DNA from: CAYMWF01 sp964394085 [NCBI: uncultured Gemmatimonadota bacterium]
Lineage (GTDB): Bacteria; GCA-2686955; CAYMWF01
Reading direction: 5' to 3'
NCBI GenBank assembly: GCA_964394085.1
Contig: CAYMWF010000020.1
Span: 52,953 to 75,791, forward strand
DNA length: 22,839 nt
The notes under the pieces were generated by a model. The model was given only the letters and a program-made list of their open reading frames with translations. It did not search any database and was not told where the DNA came from. Positions 5,906 to 13,845 of this stretch are shown piece after piece; the first letter of the stretch is position 1, and every line of letters starts with the position of its first letter. Both the position numbers and the translations under genes were made by a program.

Positions 5906-8506
5906 CTAGAGGGGCTGTTTCTGGATTTTAAACGGCCTCTTCCACTCGCTGAGCTCCAGGAAGGTTACACCGTTCACCCGAAGCGGGATTTCGAGGTCGA
6001 GATGCCCGTAGGGCGCCAGGCGGTTCGCCGGGGGCGCGTCTTCGACCAGGTCGTCCGTCTCCTGGAGCTGAACCACGTCTTCGGGGTCGTAGACCGGTTT
6101 CACGGGCAGGGCCTGGTAGGCGTGGTACGGGCTCGAGTGGTCGCGGTCGACGCGCCACCGCCGGACGGTGACGGCCGACCAGGGGATCCGGTCGAGGGAA
6201 AGCTGAACGGTGAATTCCGTCTCCTCGGATGATTCGGTATCGTACTTGTCGTGACTGTAGAGGAGGATTCCGTGGCGCTCGGGAGCAACGCTCCTGAAAC
6301 CGCCGAAGCGGATCCCTTCGATCGATTGCGGCTGGAGAGCATCGAGGTTCCGGTTCATGTGGGCGAGCAGCTCGATGAAGTTGAAGATGCCCTTCCTGAT
6401 CGTAACGATGCGGTCCTCCTCCCCGTCTCCGTTGTCGTCGACCCTGATGAGGCCGGTCACCGAACTCAGTCCCTGGCCGTTGTAGTCGAAGGGCCAGACC
6501 GTGAGCACGGCCTCGTGACGGGCATACCTCGGATCCGCCTCGGCCTCGATTATCATCCTGCCGATCCAGTCGGCGCACCAGGTGGGGAAGTATCCGTTCC
6601 CCTCGTAGATCCGGCCCGAAGCGGGATCCGGACGGGGAATCCAGTCCGGAGTGCACTCGAAGGAGGTTACGTTCAGGGAATCGTAATAATCGGGATCGAT
6701 TGCGAGGGCCTTGTCGCGCAGCCAGGTCATGTCCTCCACGGCCTCGGAGGCGTGGCGGTACTCGTGCATCGAAACGAAGTCGAGGGGCGATCCTTTACCG
6801 CTGTATTCGCCGCAGAGCCGGGCGACTCTTTCGGACAGCTTGTCGTCGAACTCGGGGTTCGCGCAGACGAAGTTCTGTTCGGCGATGCCGCCGCCCGGCT
6901 TGTTCACCGCGCCCGAGCAGTGGTAGTAGGCGTCCTGGGTCCAGGTCCGTCCGCCCAGCCAGGCGGCCTCGATGCCTCCGACCTGCACCCGCTCCGCATC
7001 CAGCCCCCGATCCTCGAAGGCCGTGAGAAAAGCGTTAACGGAATAATCGTAGAACTCGTAGAATTCGTTCTTCGTGCCTGACCAGAAGTGCCCGATGAAG
7101 TTGTTCTCGTTGCCGACGGAGTAATAAAAATCGGTGACGGGTTCGCCGTAGCGGTCGATGAGGTGGAAGGTCAGCTCCCTGACGAAATCGTGCCACTGGA
7201 GGTAATTTTTCGGCGGCGAGATGCTTCCGTGGCCGCCGATGCTTCCCGGAACCGGTTCCCGGGCGAGGTCGAGGGGCACGTAGGAGAGGTTGACCTGGAG
7301 GCGCCTGCCGTGCTGCCCGTGGACGATGTCCCACTCGTCGTCGATCCTGGTCCAGTAATAGACCTGCGTGCCGATCGGATCGAACTTTCTCAGGTAGCAG
7401 AGAGGGAGCGTGAAATTGTCCGGGGTTTCGGGGATGTCCGGGGGATGTGAGCCCGGATAGTCGAGAATCCAGCTCGAGGGCGGGTTCTCGAGTTTCGTTA
7501 CGGCGGCGATCTTCAGCGAATCGTCGACCGCGACGATGGTTGCGGTTTCGAACTTCTCCCTGTCGGCGACGGTGATTACGTCGCCCGGGAAATAATCTCC
7601 CGAGAGGGGCCTGTCCGGTGGGATGCCGTAGAGAGGCCCCTCCTCGAGATCCGTAACCTGCAGCAGGGTCTGATCGCCGTCGTTGCCGATCCAGATGATC
7701 TGGCGCGTCTCGATCTCGCGCACCGGGTTCGGATTGCCGTCGAAGACGCCGTTGTGCCAGTAGTCGCTCGTGAGGGGCCAGTCCCGCTGCAGCGACCAGG
7801 CATCCGGGTTGATGGCGTTGACCGAATCCATCAAAACGTAGGAGTCGAGCTGGTCGAAGAGCCGGCTCGTGTCGAAATCCGGCTTGAGAAGACCGCTGAA
7901 GAACCAGCCCTCCCAGTGGACCGTCGGGCCGCCGAGGTCGACGTCCCACGACACCGCCGGATTCTCGATAACCGGCCGGGTGGTGAACGACCAGGAATCG
8001 AGCGACGGGTTTATGGGAACGCCGTCCCGGGTCTCCGCGTAGACTTCGACGGTGTAGGTTCTCGCGGGATCGAGGGTTCTGTCCGAGGCGACGTAGACGG
8101 CGTCTCCGTTGAAGTCTCCGCTGTCGATCCCTTCGATAATCTCTCCCTCGAATCCCGGGGCGAAGACGCCGCCCGGCAGCAGGACGGGAACCGGCCCGCC
8201 TCCCGCGGGGATAAGGACGGCGGTGGTTTGATCCGTGGCGATCTTACCCTCTTCTCCATTGGAATCGGGCACGATTACCTCGAAGTATACACTGGTCCGG
8301 GTTGTTACGTCCGCCCGGTTCTTGTAAGGCCGCGGGACGGGGTTCAACTGGTTGGCGAAGTTCAACCTCGGCGCATCGCTTGCCAGGGAGGAACCCGCGA
8401 GGACCAGGGCAAGAAGGAGTATCGCCGCTGCCGTCGTGTCCCTGCCGAAAAAATTCCGAGTCTTACACCCGGGAGTATTGCAGAAATCAAAACCGCTCTT
8501 TTTCAT
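5906..8506 (-). CDS. Exported GH39-like glycoside hydrolase with N-terminal Ig-like domain
   Basis: An 866-residue secreted protein. After a long positively charged n-region and a hydrophobic core (about 28-43), residues 60-180 look like a bacterial Ig-like/SbsA domain (DRTLDPARTYTVEVYAETRD). The central part resembles clan GH-A family 39 (beta-xylosidase/iduronidase): YYSVGNENNFIGHFWSGTKN at about 465 places Glu468 as likely acid/base, and VTSFECTPDW at about 617 offers the nucleophile Glu. The usual NEP motif is NEN here, so activity or family is less certain. DFVSMHEYRH and a C-terminal beta-rich part (about 720-866) follow. A GAGG-type ribosome binding site lies 9 bases before ATG. Transcribed separately from the C45 operon; polysaccharide degradation outside the cell is the likely role. 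Confidence 0.7.
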   Translation of the reverse strand: MKKSGFDFCNTPGCKTRNFFGRDTTAAAILLLALVLAGSSLASDAPRLNFANQLNPVPRPYKNRADVTTRTSVYFEVIVPDSNGEEGKIATDQTTAVLIPAGGGPVPVLLPGGVFAPGFEGEIIEGIDSGDFNGDAVYVASDRTLDPARTYTVEVYAETRDGVPINPSLDSWSFTTRPVIENPAVSWDVDLGGPTVHWEGWFFSGLLKPDFDTSRLFDQLDSYVLMDSVNAINPDAWSLQRDWPLTSDYWHNGVFDGNPNPVREIETRQIIWIGNDGDQTLLQVTDLEEGPLYGIPPDRPLSGDYFPGDVITVADREKFETATIVAVDDSLKIAAVTKLENPPSSWILDYPGSHPPDIPETPDNFTLPLCYLRKFDPIGTQVYYWTRIDDEWDIVHGQHGRRLQVNLSYVPLDLAREPVPGSIGGHGSISPPKNYLQWHDFVRELTFHLIDRYGEPVTDFYYSVGNENNFIGHFWSGTKNEFYEFYDYSVNAFLTAFEDRGLDAERVQVGGIEAAWLGGRTWTQDAYYHCSGAVNKPGGGIAEQNFVCANPEFDDKLSERVARLCGEYSGKGSPLDFVSMHEYRHASEAVEDMTWLRDKALAIDPDYYDSLNVTSFECTPDWIPRPDPASGRIYEGNGYFPTWCADWIGRMIIEAEADPRYARHEAVLTVWPFDYNGQGLSSVTGLIRVDDNGDGEEDRIVTIRKGIFNFIELLAHMNRNLDALQPQSIEGIRFGGFRSVAPERHGILLYSHDKYDTESSEETEFTVQLSLDRIPWSAVTVRRWRVDRDHSSPYHAYQALPVKPVYDPEDVVQLQETDDLVEDAPPANRLAPYGHLDLEIPLRVNGVTFLELSEWKRPFKIQKQPL

Positions 8507-8580
8507 TTCGTTCCATCCTCGATGAGAATAAATGCGGGGCCGGTCAGCGAGCGATAAACGCCGCTTTCAATGACATTGAT

Positions 8581-8589
8581 ATTATAACA
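8581..8589 (-). promoter_or_regulatory. Extended -10 promoter candidate for the glycosidase gene
   Basis: The minus strand reads TGTTATAAT here, a perfect -10 box with the extended TG, 75 bases upstream of the ATG at 8506. No good -35 box lies at the right distance, which is tolerated by extended -10 promoters. Confidence 0.45.
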
Positions 8590-8614
8590 TCCGCAGGACC
8601 ATAATTCTCCTTGT

Positions 8615-8778
8615 GGAGAAAATGGGCGGACGGAGAAGCCGCCCGCGGCAGAGTAAAAAGCCCAGCCTGGTTTACATAATATTTCTTCACACGGAGAAAA
8701 TGGGCGGACGGAGAAGCCGCCCGCGGCAAAGTAAAAAGCCCAGCCTGGTTTACATAATATTTCTTCACACGGAGAAAA
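8615..8778. repeat. 78-bp perfect-phase tandem duplication
   Basis: Two adjacent 78-base units, 8615-8692 and 8693-8770, differ at one base (G at 8651, A at 8729); the first 8 bases recur at 8771-8778. Each unit contains an inverted repeat GGGCGG...CCGCCC separated by 9 bases and GTAAA...TTTAC around a CCAG-C-CTGG core, so each can form hairpins. The array lies in the 464-base spacer between the divergent glycosidase and LVIVD genes, upstream of the predicted glycosidase promoter. Because 78 is a multiple of three, frames run through it on both strands, but none has a plausible gene. The near identity shows the duplication is recent. Confidence 0.9.
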
Positions 8779-8915
8779 TTCTCAGTATGAGCCGCGACCC
8801 TGTGGCGAGAGAAAAATACAGGCATCAACTTCGCCCCGTCCGCGTCAGAAAAGCTGAACATCGTTGAATTCGGCTGGTGCCTTTTGCCCTTTGCACTGCA
8901 GAGGGAAAATGGATT

Positions 8916-8946
8916 ATACTTGATAAAGGGCTGACATACTTGATAA
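8916..8946 (+). promoter_or_regulatory. Pair of 11-bp direct repeats, operator candidate
   Basis: ATACTTGATAA occurs at 8916-8926 and again at 8936-8946, a spacing of 20 bases, close to two helical turns. The first copy overlaps TATACT, a possible -10 box for the LVIVD gene whose ATG is at 8971. This arrangement fits a regulator binding one face of the DNA, but no regulator gene is adjacent. Confidence 0.45.
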
Positions 8947-8970
8947 CCGGCCAACGACTGGGAGTCATCC

Positions 8971-11064
8971 ATGGTATTTGAAACTTTACGATTGTCAACC
9001 GGATTCACCGTGGCCGCCTTTCTCCGTCTTTCGTCTGCTGCCGCCGTTTCCGCCTTCACCGTCGCACTCGTTTTCGTCGTCGCACTCGCCTTCGCCGCCG
9101 CGCCAGCGGCGCACGCCTACGAGCTCAGCATGGTCGGATACTCCAAGGGCGCGGCGAGCCTGGAAATCGAAACCGGCGACGGCCTCGTTTACGTGGGCGC
9201 CGGCTCCACCATGAAGGTGTTCGAGTCCGGGGCGGAGCCGCCCCTCGTTCAACTCGGCGATTTCCGGGTCCATTCCCTTATTCATGACCTCAAACTCGCG
9301 GACGGCGTGCTGTTCGTCGCCGCCAACAACGACGGCGTGTGGGCTCTCGACGTTACCGATCCGGGCGCCGTACGCTCCCTCGCCCATGTCGTCCCCGTCG
9401 ATGAAGAAGCCGCATACGATATCACCGTGGTGAACGACACCCTTTACGTGGCCAACCACTCCAACGTCACGGTATACCGTTTCGAGGGCGACGCCTTGAC
9501 CCGCATCGGCGCTTTCGGATGGGTCGAAGGCACCGATTACGTGACCGGGTGCGACGTGCGCGGGTCGACCTGCGCCGTCACGGTTTCCACCAGGTCTTCG
9601 GGCGGTGTGGGCTCCCGTAACGGGGTATTCTTCTACGACAGGTTCACCGGCGAAGAAGCGATGCCGTTCTACCACCAGGAGGGCGGTTTCCCGGAGGATG
9701 TCCTGTTCCCTGAGGATAGCGGCGACGCCATCTTCGTGCTCGGCGGCGGAAACATCCTGATGATGCAGGGGTACTTTTACATACTCGACCTGCGCGGCGG
9801 CGCGCCGGTCAAGAGCCAGGAATTCCTCGTGCAGGGAGTCTTCCCCGGTTTCGACATGGTTTCGGTGTTCAACGCGGCCTCCCGGAACGACACCCTGTTC
9901 GTCACCACCACCGGCGGCTGGGATTTCGGTGAGGAGGCGGCCGGCGTCTGGGTCTTCGACTGCACCGATCCCTTCGACGTTTCGCAGATCGCCTGGGTGC
10001 CCCAGGGGCTCCTCTACTTCGACACGGCCCTCGACGGCAATCTCCTCCATGTTGCATCGGAATGGTACGGCGTCGTCACCGTCGACATCACCGATCTCGA
10101 CGCCACCGAGATCCTCGGCAACACGGTTACGGGCGGCTGGAACGTGGCCACCGCAGTGAACGGCGACTGGGTTGTGAACGCCCTCGAGGGATACGGCTTC
10201 GAAATCCTCGATATCAGCGATCCCGCAGCCCCGGAAGTGCTCACGCATGATGACAATCCCGGGTTCTGCAACTCCATCGCTTTCTCCGAGGATCGTTCGC
10301 TGGTATTCGGCGGATACCTCTCCACCGGGGGATTCCGGATTTTCGACGTCACCGGCGTCGGAGGCGGCGGCGATCCCGTGCTCCTGTCGAACCTCCAAAA
10401 CATCACCGCTGCGAAGCGTATCGCGCCGGTCGGCGACCGCGTCTACGTTGCGCGACCCATCAACGGAGTCACGCGGATCGACATTTCGGACCCGTCGAAT
10501 CCGAGGGTATGCTGCACCGGCTCTATATTCCTCGGCGACCACCAGGATATCGTCGCTCACGGCGATTCGGTTATTGCGGCGTGCGGCGGCAGGATACAGG
10601 CTTTCCTCTTCACCGACGACGCCGCGACTCAGGCGGGTAATATCATCCCGCCGTGGTTCTGGTTCACGAGCTGCGATGCCGTGGCCTGGAGGGACGGCAA
10701 CATCTGGGTTCCCTGGCAGAACAAGGGTGTATACCGGTATGAAGCAAGGTTCGAAGGAGGTGAATTCGTCTTCACCGAGGCGGCGTCCCGCATCGAATCG
10801 GGCGACTACGGATACATCACCGTCGACGAAAAATACGTCTACGTCCTCCGAAAAACCGAGGGGCGGATGCTGGTTCTCGACCGTGAAACCCTCGAACAGG
10901 TTGCCGGCTTCACCGCGAGCGGCGGATACCGCGACCTGCCCTTCTACGGCGTCACCGACGTGAAGGAGCAGGACGGCTTCGTCTTCGTCACCGACTATTT
11001 CAGCCAGTTGAATATCGTGCGGAAACCGGGCGGACGCCACATCCTCCCGTGGAAGGCGCGATAG
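8971..11064 (+). CDS. Exported LVIVD-repeat beta-propeller protein
   Basis: A 697-residue secreted protein. The start has GGGAG a few bases upstream. Residues 1-50 are a long Ala/Val-rich signal sequence ending in AAPAAHA-YE. The body carries LVIVD repeats, recognised by blades such as GVWALDVTDPG (about 122), GVWVFDCTDPFDVSQ (about 325), GFEILDISDPAAPEVL (about 409) and VTRIDISDPSNPRVC (about 500). Such proteins fold as propellers and are common surface or secreted proteins of unknown function in environmental bacteria. No catalytic motif, lipobox or sorting tail is visible. It is transcribed alone and divergently from the glycosidase gene. A long antisense open frame across it is a composition shadow. 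Confidence 0.8.
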   Translation: MVFETLRLSTGFTVAAFLRLSSAAAVSAFTVALVFVVALAFAAAPAAHAYELSMVGYSKGAASLEIETGDGLVYVGAGSTMKVFESGAEPPLVQLGDFRVHSLIHDLKLADGVLFVAANNDGVWALDVTDPGAVRSLAHVVPVDEEAAYDITVVNDTLYVANHSNVTVYRFEGDALTRIGAFGWVEGTDYVTGCDVRGSTCAVTVSTRSSGGVGSRNGVFFYDRFTGEEAMPFYHQEGGFPEDVLFPEDSGDAIFVLGGGNILMMQGYFYILDLRGGAPVKSQEFLVQGVFPGFDMVSVFNAASRNDTLFVTTTGGWDFGEEAAGVWVFDCTDPFDVSQIAWVPQGLLYFDTALDGNLLHVASEWYGVVTVDITDLDATEILGNTVTGGWNVATAVNGDWVVNALEGYGFEILDISDPAAPEVLTHDDNPGFCNSIAFSEDRSLVFGGYLSTGGFRIFDVTGVGGGGDPVLLSNLQNITAAKRIAPVGDRVYVARPINGVTRIDISDPSNPRVCCTGSIFLGDHQDIVAHGDSVIAACGGRIQAFLFTDDAATQAGNIIPPWFWFTSCDAVAWRDGNIWVPWQNKGVYRYEARFEGGEFVFTEAASRIESGDYGYITVDEKYVYVLRKTEGRMLVLDRETLEQVAGFTASGGYRDLPFYGVTDVKEQDGFVFVTDYFSQLNIVRKPGGRHILPWKAR

Positions 11065-11525
11065 CGGCGGGCATGAGCGCCGACCCTTCCGCGGGCGGCA
11101 CGCCGCAGACGATGACTCCGCTCCGGAAGGCGATGGAGCAGCCAGGATGAACCCGATGGCTCCGGGAGCGGTATTCCCCGGGCGGTGGAGACTTCCGCGT
11201 GTGCAGGAGCAGCCAGGATGAACCCGATGGCTCCGGGAGCGACACGGACGACGATGGAGCTTCCACGGAAGGCGGCACTGGCGGGCCGCGGATCCTCCCC
11301 CGCGAACGGAACGGCGGCGTTCCCCTTTTCATACCCGCCGGAGCGCTTCTTGACAACCGGCTGCCGGCGTGTGAATATCCCGCTTATCATACAGCTTACG
11401 TGGGTGCGGTGATTGCTCTTATCGATTACTGCGGCTGTAGGGAGGGGGTAAGAAAAATCCCCGCACGGCGGCTGACTATCCTGCGGTGCTGAACCTCCAC
11501 CGGCAAACGGCCGGCACATATCTCC
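11065..11525. other. 461-base spacer without a gene
   Basis: Between the LVIVD gene and the deoxyribosyltransferase gene. Its first 240 bases are GC-rich and contain a 36-bp direct repeat plus shorter echoes (GACGATG...CGGAAGGCG near 11110 and 11249). A TTGACA at 11350-11355 has only a poor -10 partner (GAATAT, 17 bases on). No terminator or RNA gene recognised. Confidence 0.4.
11135..11241. repeat. 36-bp direct repeat with 35-bp spacer
   Basis: An identical 36-base stretch occurs at 11135-11170 and 11206-11241, beginning GGAGCAGCCAGGATGAACCC and ending GCTCCGGGAGCG. The copies are separated by 35 unrelated bases. No coding frame is supported across them. Perfect identity suggests a recent event. 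Confidence 0.85.
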
Positions 11526-12215
11526 ATGGCTCGAACGAAAATCATATACTGTTCCGGACCGCTCTTCTCTCCCGAAGAAATCGCGGCCATGACAAGAATC
11601 GGCGCGGTGCTCGAGGAGGCCGGTTACGATACTTTCGTTCCCCACCGCGACGGAATCGAACGATTCGTGATGCAGCTCACCAGGACGCCGGGGCCGAATA
11701 TACCCGGCGCCGCTCCGATCAGCAGAAAGATCGGCCGCATCATTTTCGCCCTCGACGTGTACCAGGTGGTCGAACGCTGCGATGCACTCGTATACAACAT
11801 GAACGGCCGCGTCCCCGATGAGGGCGGCGCGGTGGAGACGGCCATCGCATTCGCGGTTGGAAAACCTCTGCTGATCTACAAACAGGACGCCCGTTCCACT
11901 TTCAACGGTCACGATAACGCCATGCTCATCGGGCTCACTCATAACTATTCAACCGTCGGCGATGTCGACAAGCTGCCCGGGGAGCTCGAAAAGGTGATGG
12001 AGATGGCCGGGGAAAGCGGGACGCATAAGATGAACGGGGAGGGCGGCACGCATCCTTCCGGTGAGCGGAAGCTCCCTCCCCGTTTGCGCAGGGAGCTGGT
12101 CCTGGGACGCCGCGTCTGGCGCTTCCTCGAAAAAGCGCCCAAACCGAAATCCCACAGGGATGCGGCTCAATTGCTCGATGAGCTGGCAAAACTCAGAGGC
12201 GATGAGATCGGCTGA
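11526..12215 (+). CDS. Nucleoside 2-deoxyribosyltransferase family protein
   Basis: A 229-residue cytoplasmic protein. Residues 1-150 match the nucleoside 2-deoxyribosyltransferase family: IIYCSGPLFSPEE (6-18) for the nucleotide-binding loop, ERCDALVYNMNG (83-94), and PDEGGAVETAIAFAVGKPL (97-115), where Glu104 is the expected catalytic nucleophile and Asp98 a substrate contact. Family members move deoxyribose between bases or hydrolyse (deoxy)nucleosides or nucleotides. The tail (160-229) is charged and not part of the usual fold; it includes a doubled 9-residue unit, GESGTHKMN then GEGGTHPSG (27 bases each, 12009-12062). No Shine-Dalgarno precedes the ATG. A ribokinase gene follows after 72 bases, supporting a salvage role. 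Confidence 0.8.
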   Translation: MARTKIIYCSGPLFSPEEIAAMTRIGAVLEEAGYDTFVPHRDGIERFVMQLTRTPGPNIPGAAPISRKIGRIIFALDVYQVVERCDALVYNMNGRVPDEGGAVETAIAFAVGKPLLIYKQDARSTFNGHDNAMLIGLTHNYSTVGDVDKLPGELEKVMEMAGESGTHKMNGEGGTHPSGERKLPPRLRRELVLGRRVWRFLEKAPKPKSHRDAAQLLDELAKLRGDEIG

Positions 12216-12287
12216 CAGAACCGGCCGAACCACCATAATATCACGCATGCACCTTCAGAACCGGGTGCAGCCGGAGACAGTTTTCCC

Positions 12288-13235
12288 ATGTCAAACCAAG
12301 CAGATACCGAAGTTCTCATCGTAGGAAGCTTCGTACAGGATCTCTCCTTCCGCAGCGTCGCCTTTCCCAGACCGGGGGAAACGGTCGTAGGCACATTTTC
12401 TACCGGCCCGGGAGGCAAAGGCTCCAACCAGGCCGTTGCGGCCGCCCGATCCGGGGCGAGGACCGCCTTCGTGGGCGCAGTCGGCCGGGATGCGTTCGGG
12501 GAGGAGGTCCGCCGCTTCTATGCCGCCGAAGGAATCGACGGGAGGTTCGCCACCAAACCGGATGCGGCCACCGGTGCGGCGGGCATCCTGGTCGATGACG
12601 AAGGAGAGAACGAGATCGTCGTGGCCCTCGGCGCCAACCTGGAGCTCTCGACCGGCGACGTGCCCTGGGATCTCGTGAATGCCGCCCGCATCGTCGTCTG
12701 TCAGCATGAAATCGATCTGGCGACCAACGCCCGGGTGCTTGTACACGCCCGCGAACACGGGCGGACCACGGTGCTGAACCCCGCTCCGATGCGGCCCGAT
12801 TTCGATGCCGACGTTCTAAGTTACGTGGATATACTTGTTCCCAACGAGATGGAGTTTGCGGCCCTCGCCGGACTCGATCCCGAAACCGTGGTAAACATGC
12901 CGGCAGTCGAACTGGAAGCTCAGGCCCGTTCCCTGGGAGTTCCGACCGTCATCATCACGCTAGGTGTGCGAGGCTGCCTCGTTTCGACGCCCGGACGCCA
13001 TGCACTGCTGCCCGCCCATACCGGGATCGAAGTCGTCGATACGACCGGGGCCGGAGACGCCTTCGTCGGCGGATTCGCAGCGGGATATGTCCGGCTCGAC
13101 GGCGACCTCTTCGGCGCGGCCGCCTGGGGAAACGCCGCTGCGGCCCTGTGCGTGGGACGTCCCGGAACCGCACCGGCGATGCCCCTCGAAAACGAGGTGG
13201 CGGAGCTCCTTGAATCCTCCACCGGTCCCGAGTAA
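12288..13235 (+). CDS. rbsK: Ribokinase (PfkB family)
   Basis: A 315-residue cytoplasmic sugar kinase of usual ribokinase length. It phosphorylates ribose, or possibly deoxyribose, at O5 with ATP. The N-terminal sugar-binding motif GPGGKGSNQAVAAARSG is at 40-56. The C-terminal PfkB signature DTTGAGDAFVGGF is at 251-263, with Asp257 as catalytic base. NEMEF (186-190) and the adenine-binding region (AWGNAAAALCVGRPG) are also present. Close relatives include deoxyribokinases, which cannot be told apart by eye. It follows the deoxyribosyltransferase gene in the same direction, so freed (deoxy)ribose could be captured as the 5-phosphate. GGAG lies 11 bases upstream of the ATG. Confidence 0.88.
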   Translation: MSNQADTEVLIVGSFVQDLSFRSVAFPRPGETVVGTFSTGPGGKGSNQAVAAARSGARTAFVGAVGRDAFGEEVRRFYAAEGIDGRFATKPDAATGAAGILVDDEGENEIVVALGANLELSTGDVPWDLVNAARIVVCQHEIDLATNARVLVHAREHGRTTVLNPAPMRPDFDADVLSYVDILVPNEMEFAALAGLDPETVVNMPAVELEAQARSLGVPTVIITLGVRGCLVSTPGRHALLPAHTGIEVVDTTGAGDAFVGGFAAGYVRLDGDLFGAAAWGNAAAALCVGRPGTAPAMPLENEVAELLESSTGPE

Positions 13236-13483
13236 CAGCACGCCTGACGGCAAGAGCGGAATAGAACCCCCACTGGCAAAGAGGAGCAGAACGCCCTCCG
13301 GCACGGAGCAGCAAATCGTCCACCGGGACGAGAGAACAAAACACCTCCTGCCACTTGCGAGTGGCGAAAAACCGCTTCTATCACAACGGAAAACCAAGCT
13401 GCTGAATGACCTTTCACTTGAGATTCCACCGGGGCTCCTGTTAAATGAAAAGAGACTTCTCAAAAGCGGGCGAATCCGGATTT

Positions 13484-13554
13484 CAACTTTTGTCACGTGA
13501 CAAAAATCGTCGTCGATTGGGGGGGCGTTCGGAGAAACCGGCACCGAGAGTTGC
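13484..13554. repeat. 71-bp repeat, copy 1, with an 18-bp perfect palindrome
   Basis: Copy 1 begins with CAAC followed by the perfect 18-bp palindrome TTTTGTCACGTGACAAAA (13488-13505). The first 26 bases are identical to copy 2 at 13733, after which similarity falls but the spacing of GGAGA, CACC and GTTGC is retained and total length is the same. The palindrome could be a dimeric regulator site. Confidence 0.8.
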
Positions 13555-13674
13555 GCGGCGAGAATCGGCACCGGGCGACGGACAGCGAAAATCGACTCCA
13601 AGCACCGGGCAGCGGAAATCGGCACCGGGCGGCGGGCAGCGGGCGGCGAAAATCGGCACCGGGCGGCGGGCAGC
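13532..13674. repeat. 27-bp minisatellite
   Basis: Units of 27 bases at 13560-13586, 13587-13613, 13614-13640 and 13648-13674, with a 7-base partial unit (13641-13647) and a diverged first unit at 13532-13559. The consensus begins GAAAATCGGCACCGGGCGGC and ends GGGCAGC; the last two full units differ at one position. Nine-codon periodicity keeps frames open on both strands without evidence of a protein. Confidence 0.85.
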
Positions 13675-13684
13675 TGAAACCGGA

Positions 13685-13700
13685 TTCTCCACGTGGAGAA
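13685..13700. repeat. 16-bp perfect palindrome centred on CACGTG
   Basis: TTCTCCACGTGGAGAA reads the same on both strands. It lies directly after the minisatellite and 37 bases before the second 71-bp copy, which has its own CACGTG-centred palindrome with different flanks. Confidence 0.8.
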
Positions 13701-13732
13701 ACGCCCAATTGTAGTCATTGAAGACCTGGCCG

Positions 13733-13803
13733 CAACTTTTGTCACGTGACAAAAATCGATACCGACTTAGGGGGCCGTCCGGAGACATCGACACCAATGT
13801 TGC
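13733..13803. repeat. 71-bp repeat, copy 2, with the same 18-bp palindrome
   Basis: Second copy of the element at 13484-13554, 249 bases downstream. The palindrome TTTTGTCACGTGACAAAA is at 13737-13754. The copy ends 42 bases before the hypF ATG, so it is well placed for control of the hyp genes. Confidence 0.8.
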
Positions 13804-13845
13804 CCCCCAATTTATTCATCTTCGCGAAAGAGTGGTTCAAGCGGA

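Larger units (their letters stand above)
13236..13845. other. Repeat-rich 610-base spacer before hypF
   Basis: The spacer between rbsK and hypF consists largely of repeats. From 13236 to about 13480 the composition alternates with a 27-base rhythm (purine-rich middles, pyrimidine-rich ends), suggesting very degenerate repeats. From 13484 to 13803 two 71-bp copies flank a clear 27-bp minisatellite and a 16-bp palindrome. One frame stays open across 13236-13500 but has no start or homology I recognise. No sigma-70 promoter for hypF is evident. Confidence 0.5.

Noticed and set aside
6251-7081. A 276-codon plus-strand frame inside the glycosidase gene
   Set aside because: Antisense shadow of a well-supported minus-strand gene; no ribosome binding site or recognisable motif.
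8544-9059. A minus-strand frame encoding a doubled 26-residue unit
   Set aside because: The doubling comes from the 78-bp DNA repeat, and the frame overlaps the start of the LVIVD gene; no ribosome site or homology seen.
8995-11040. A 681-codon open frame antisense to the LVIVD gene
   Set aside because: It is the complement of a GC-rich gene whose plus-strand protein has clear repeats and a signal peptide; the antisense product shows no domain.
12960-13745. A 261-codon minus-strand frame over the end of rbsK and the repeat spacer
   Set aside because: Repeat-driven open frame rich in Arg, Pro and Ser; partly antisense to ribokinase.
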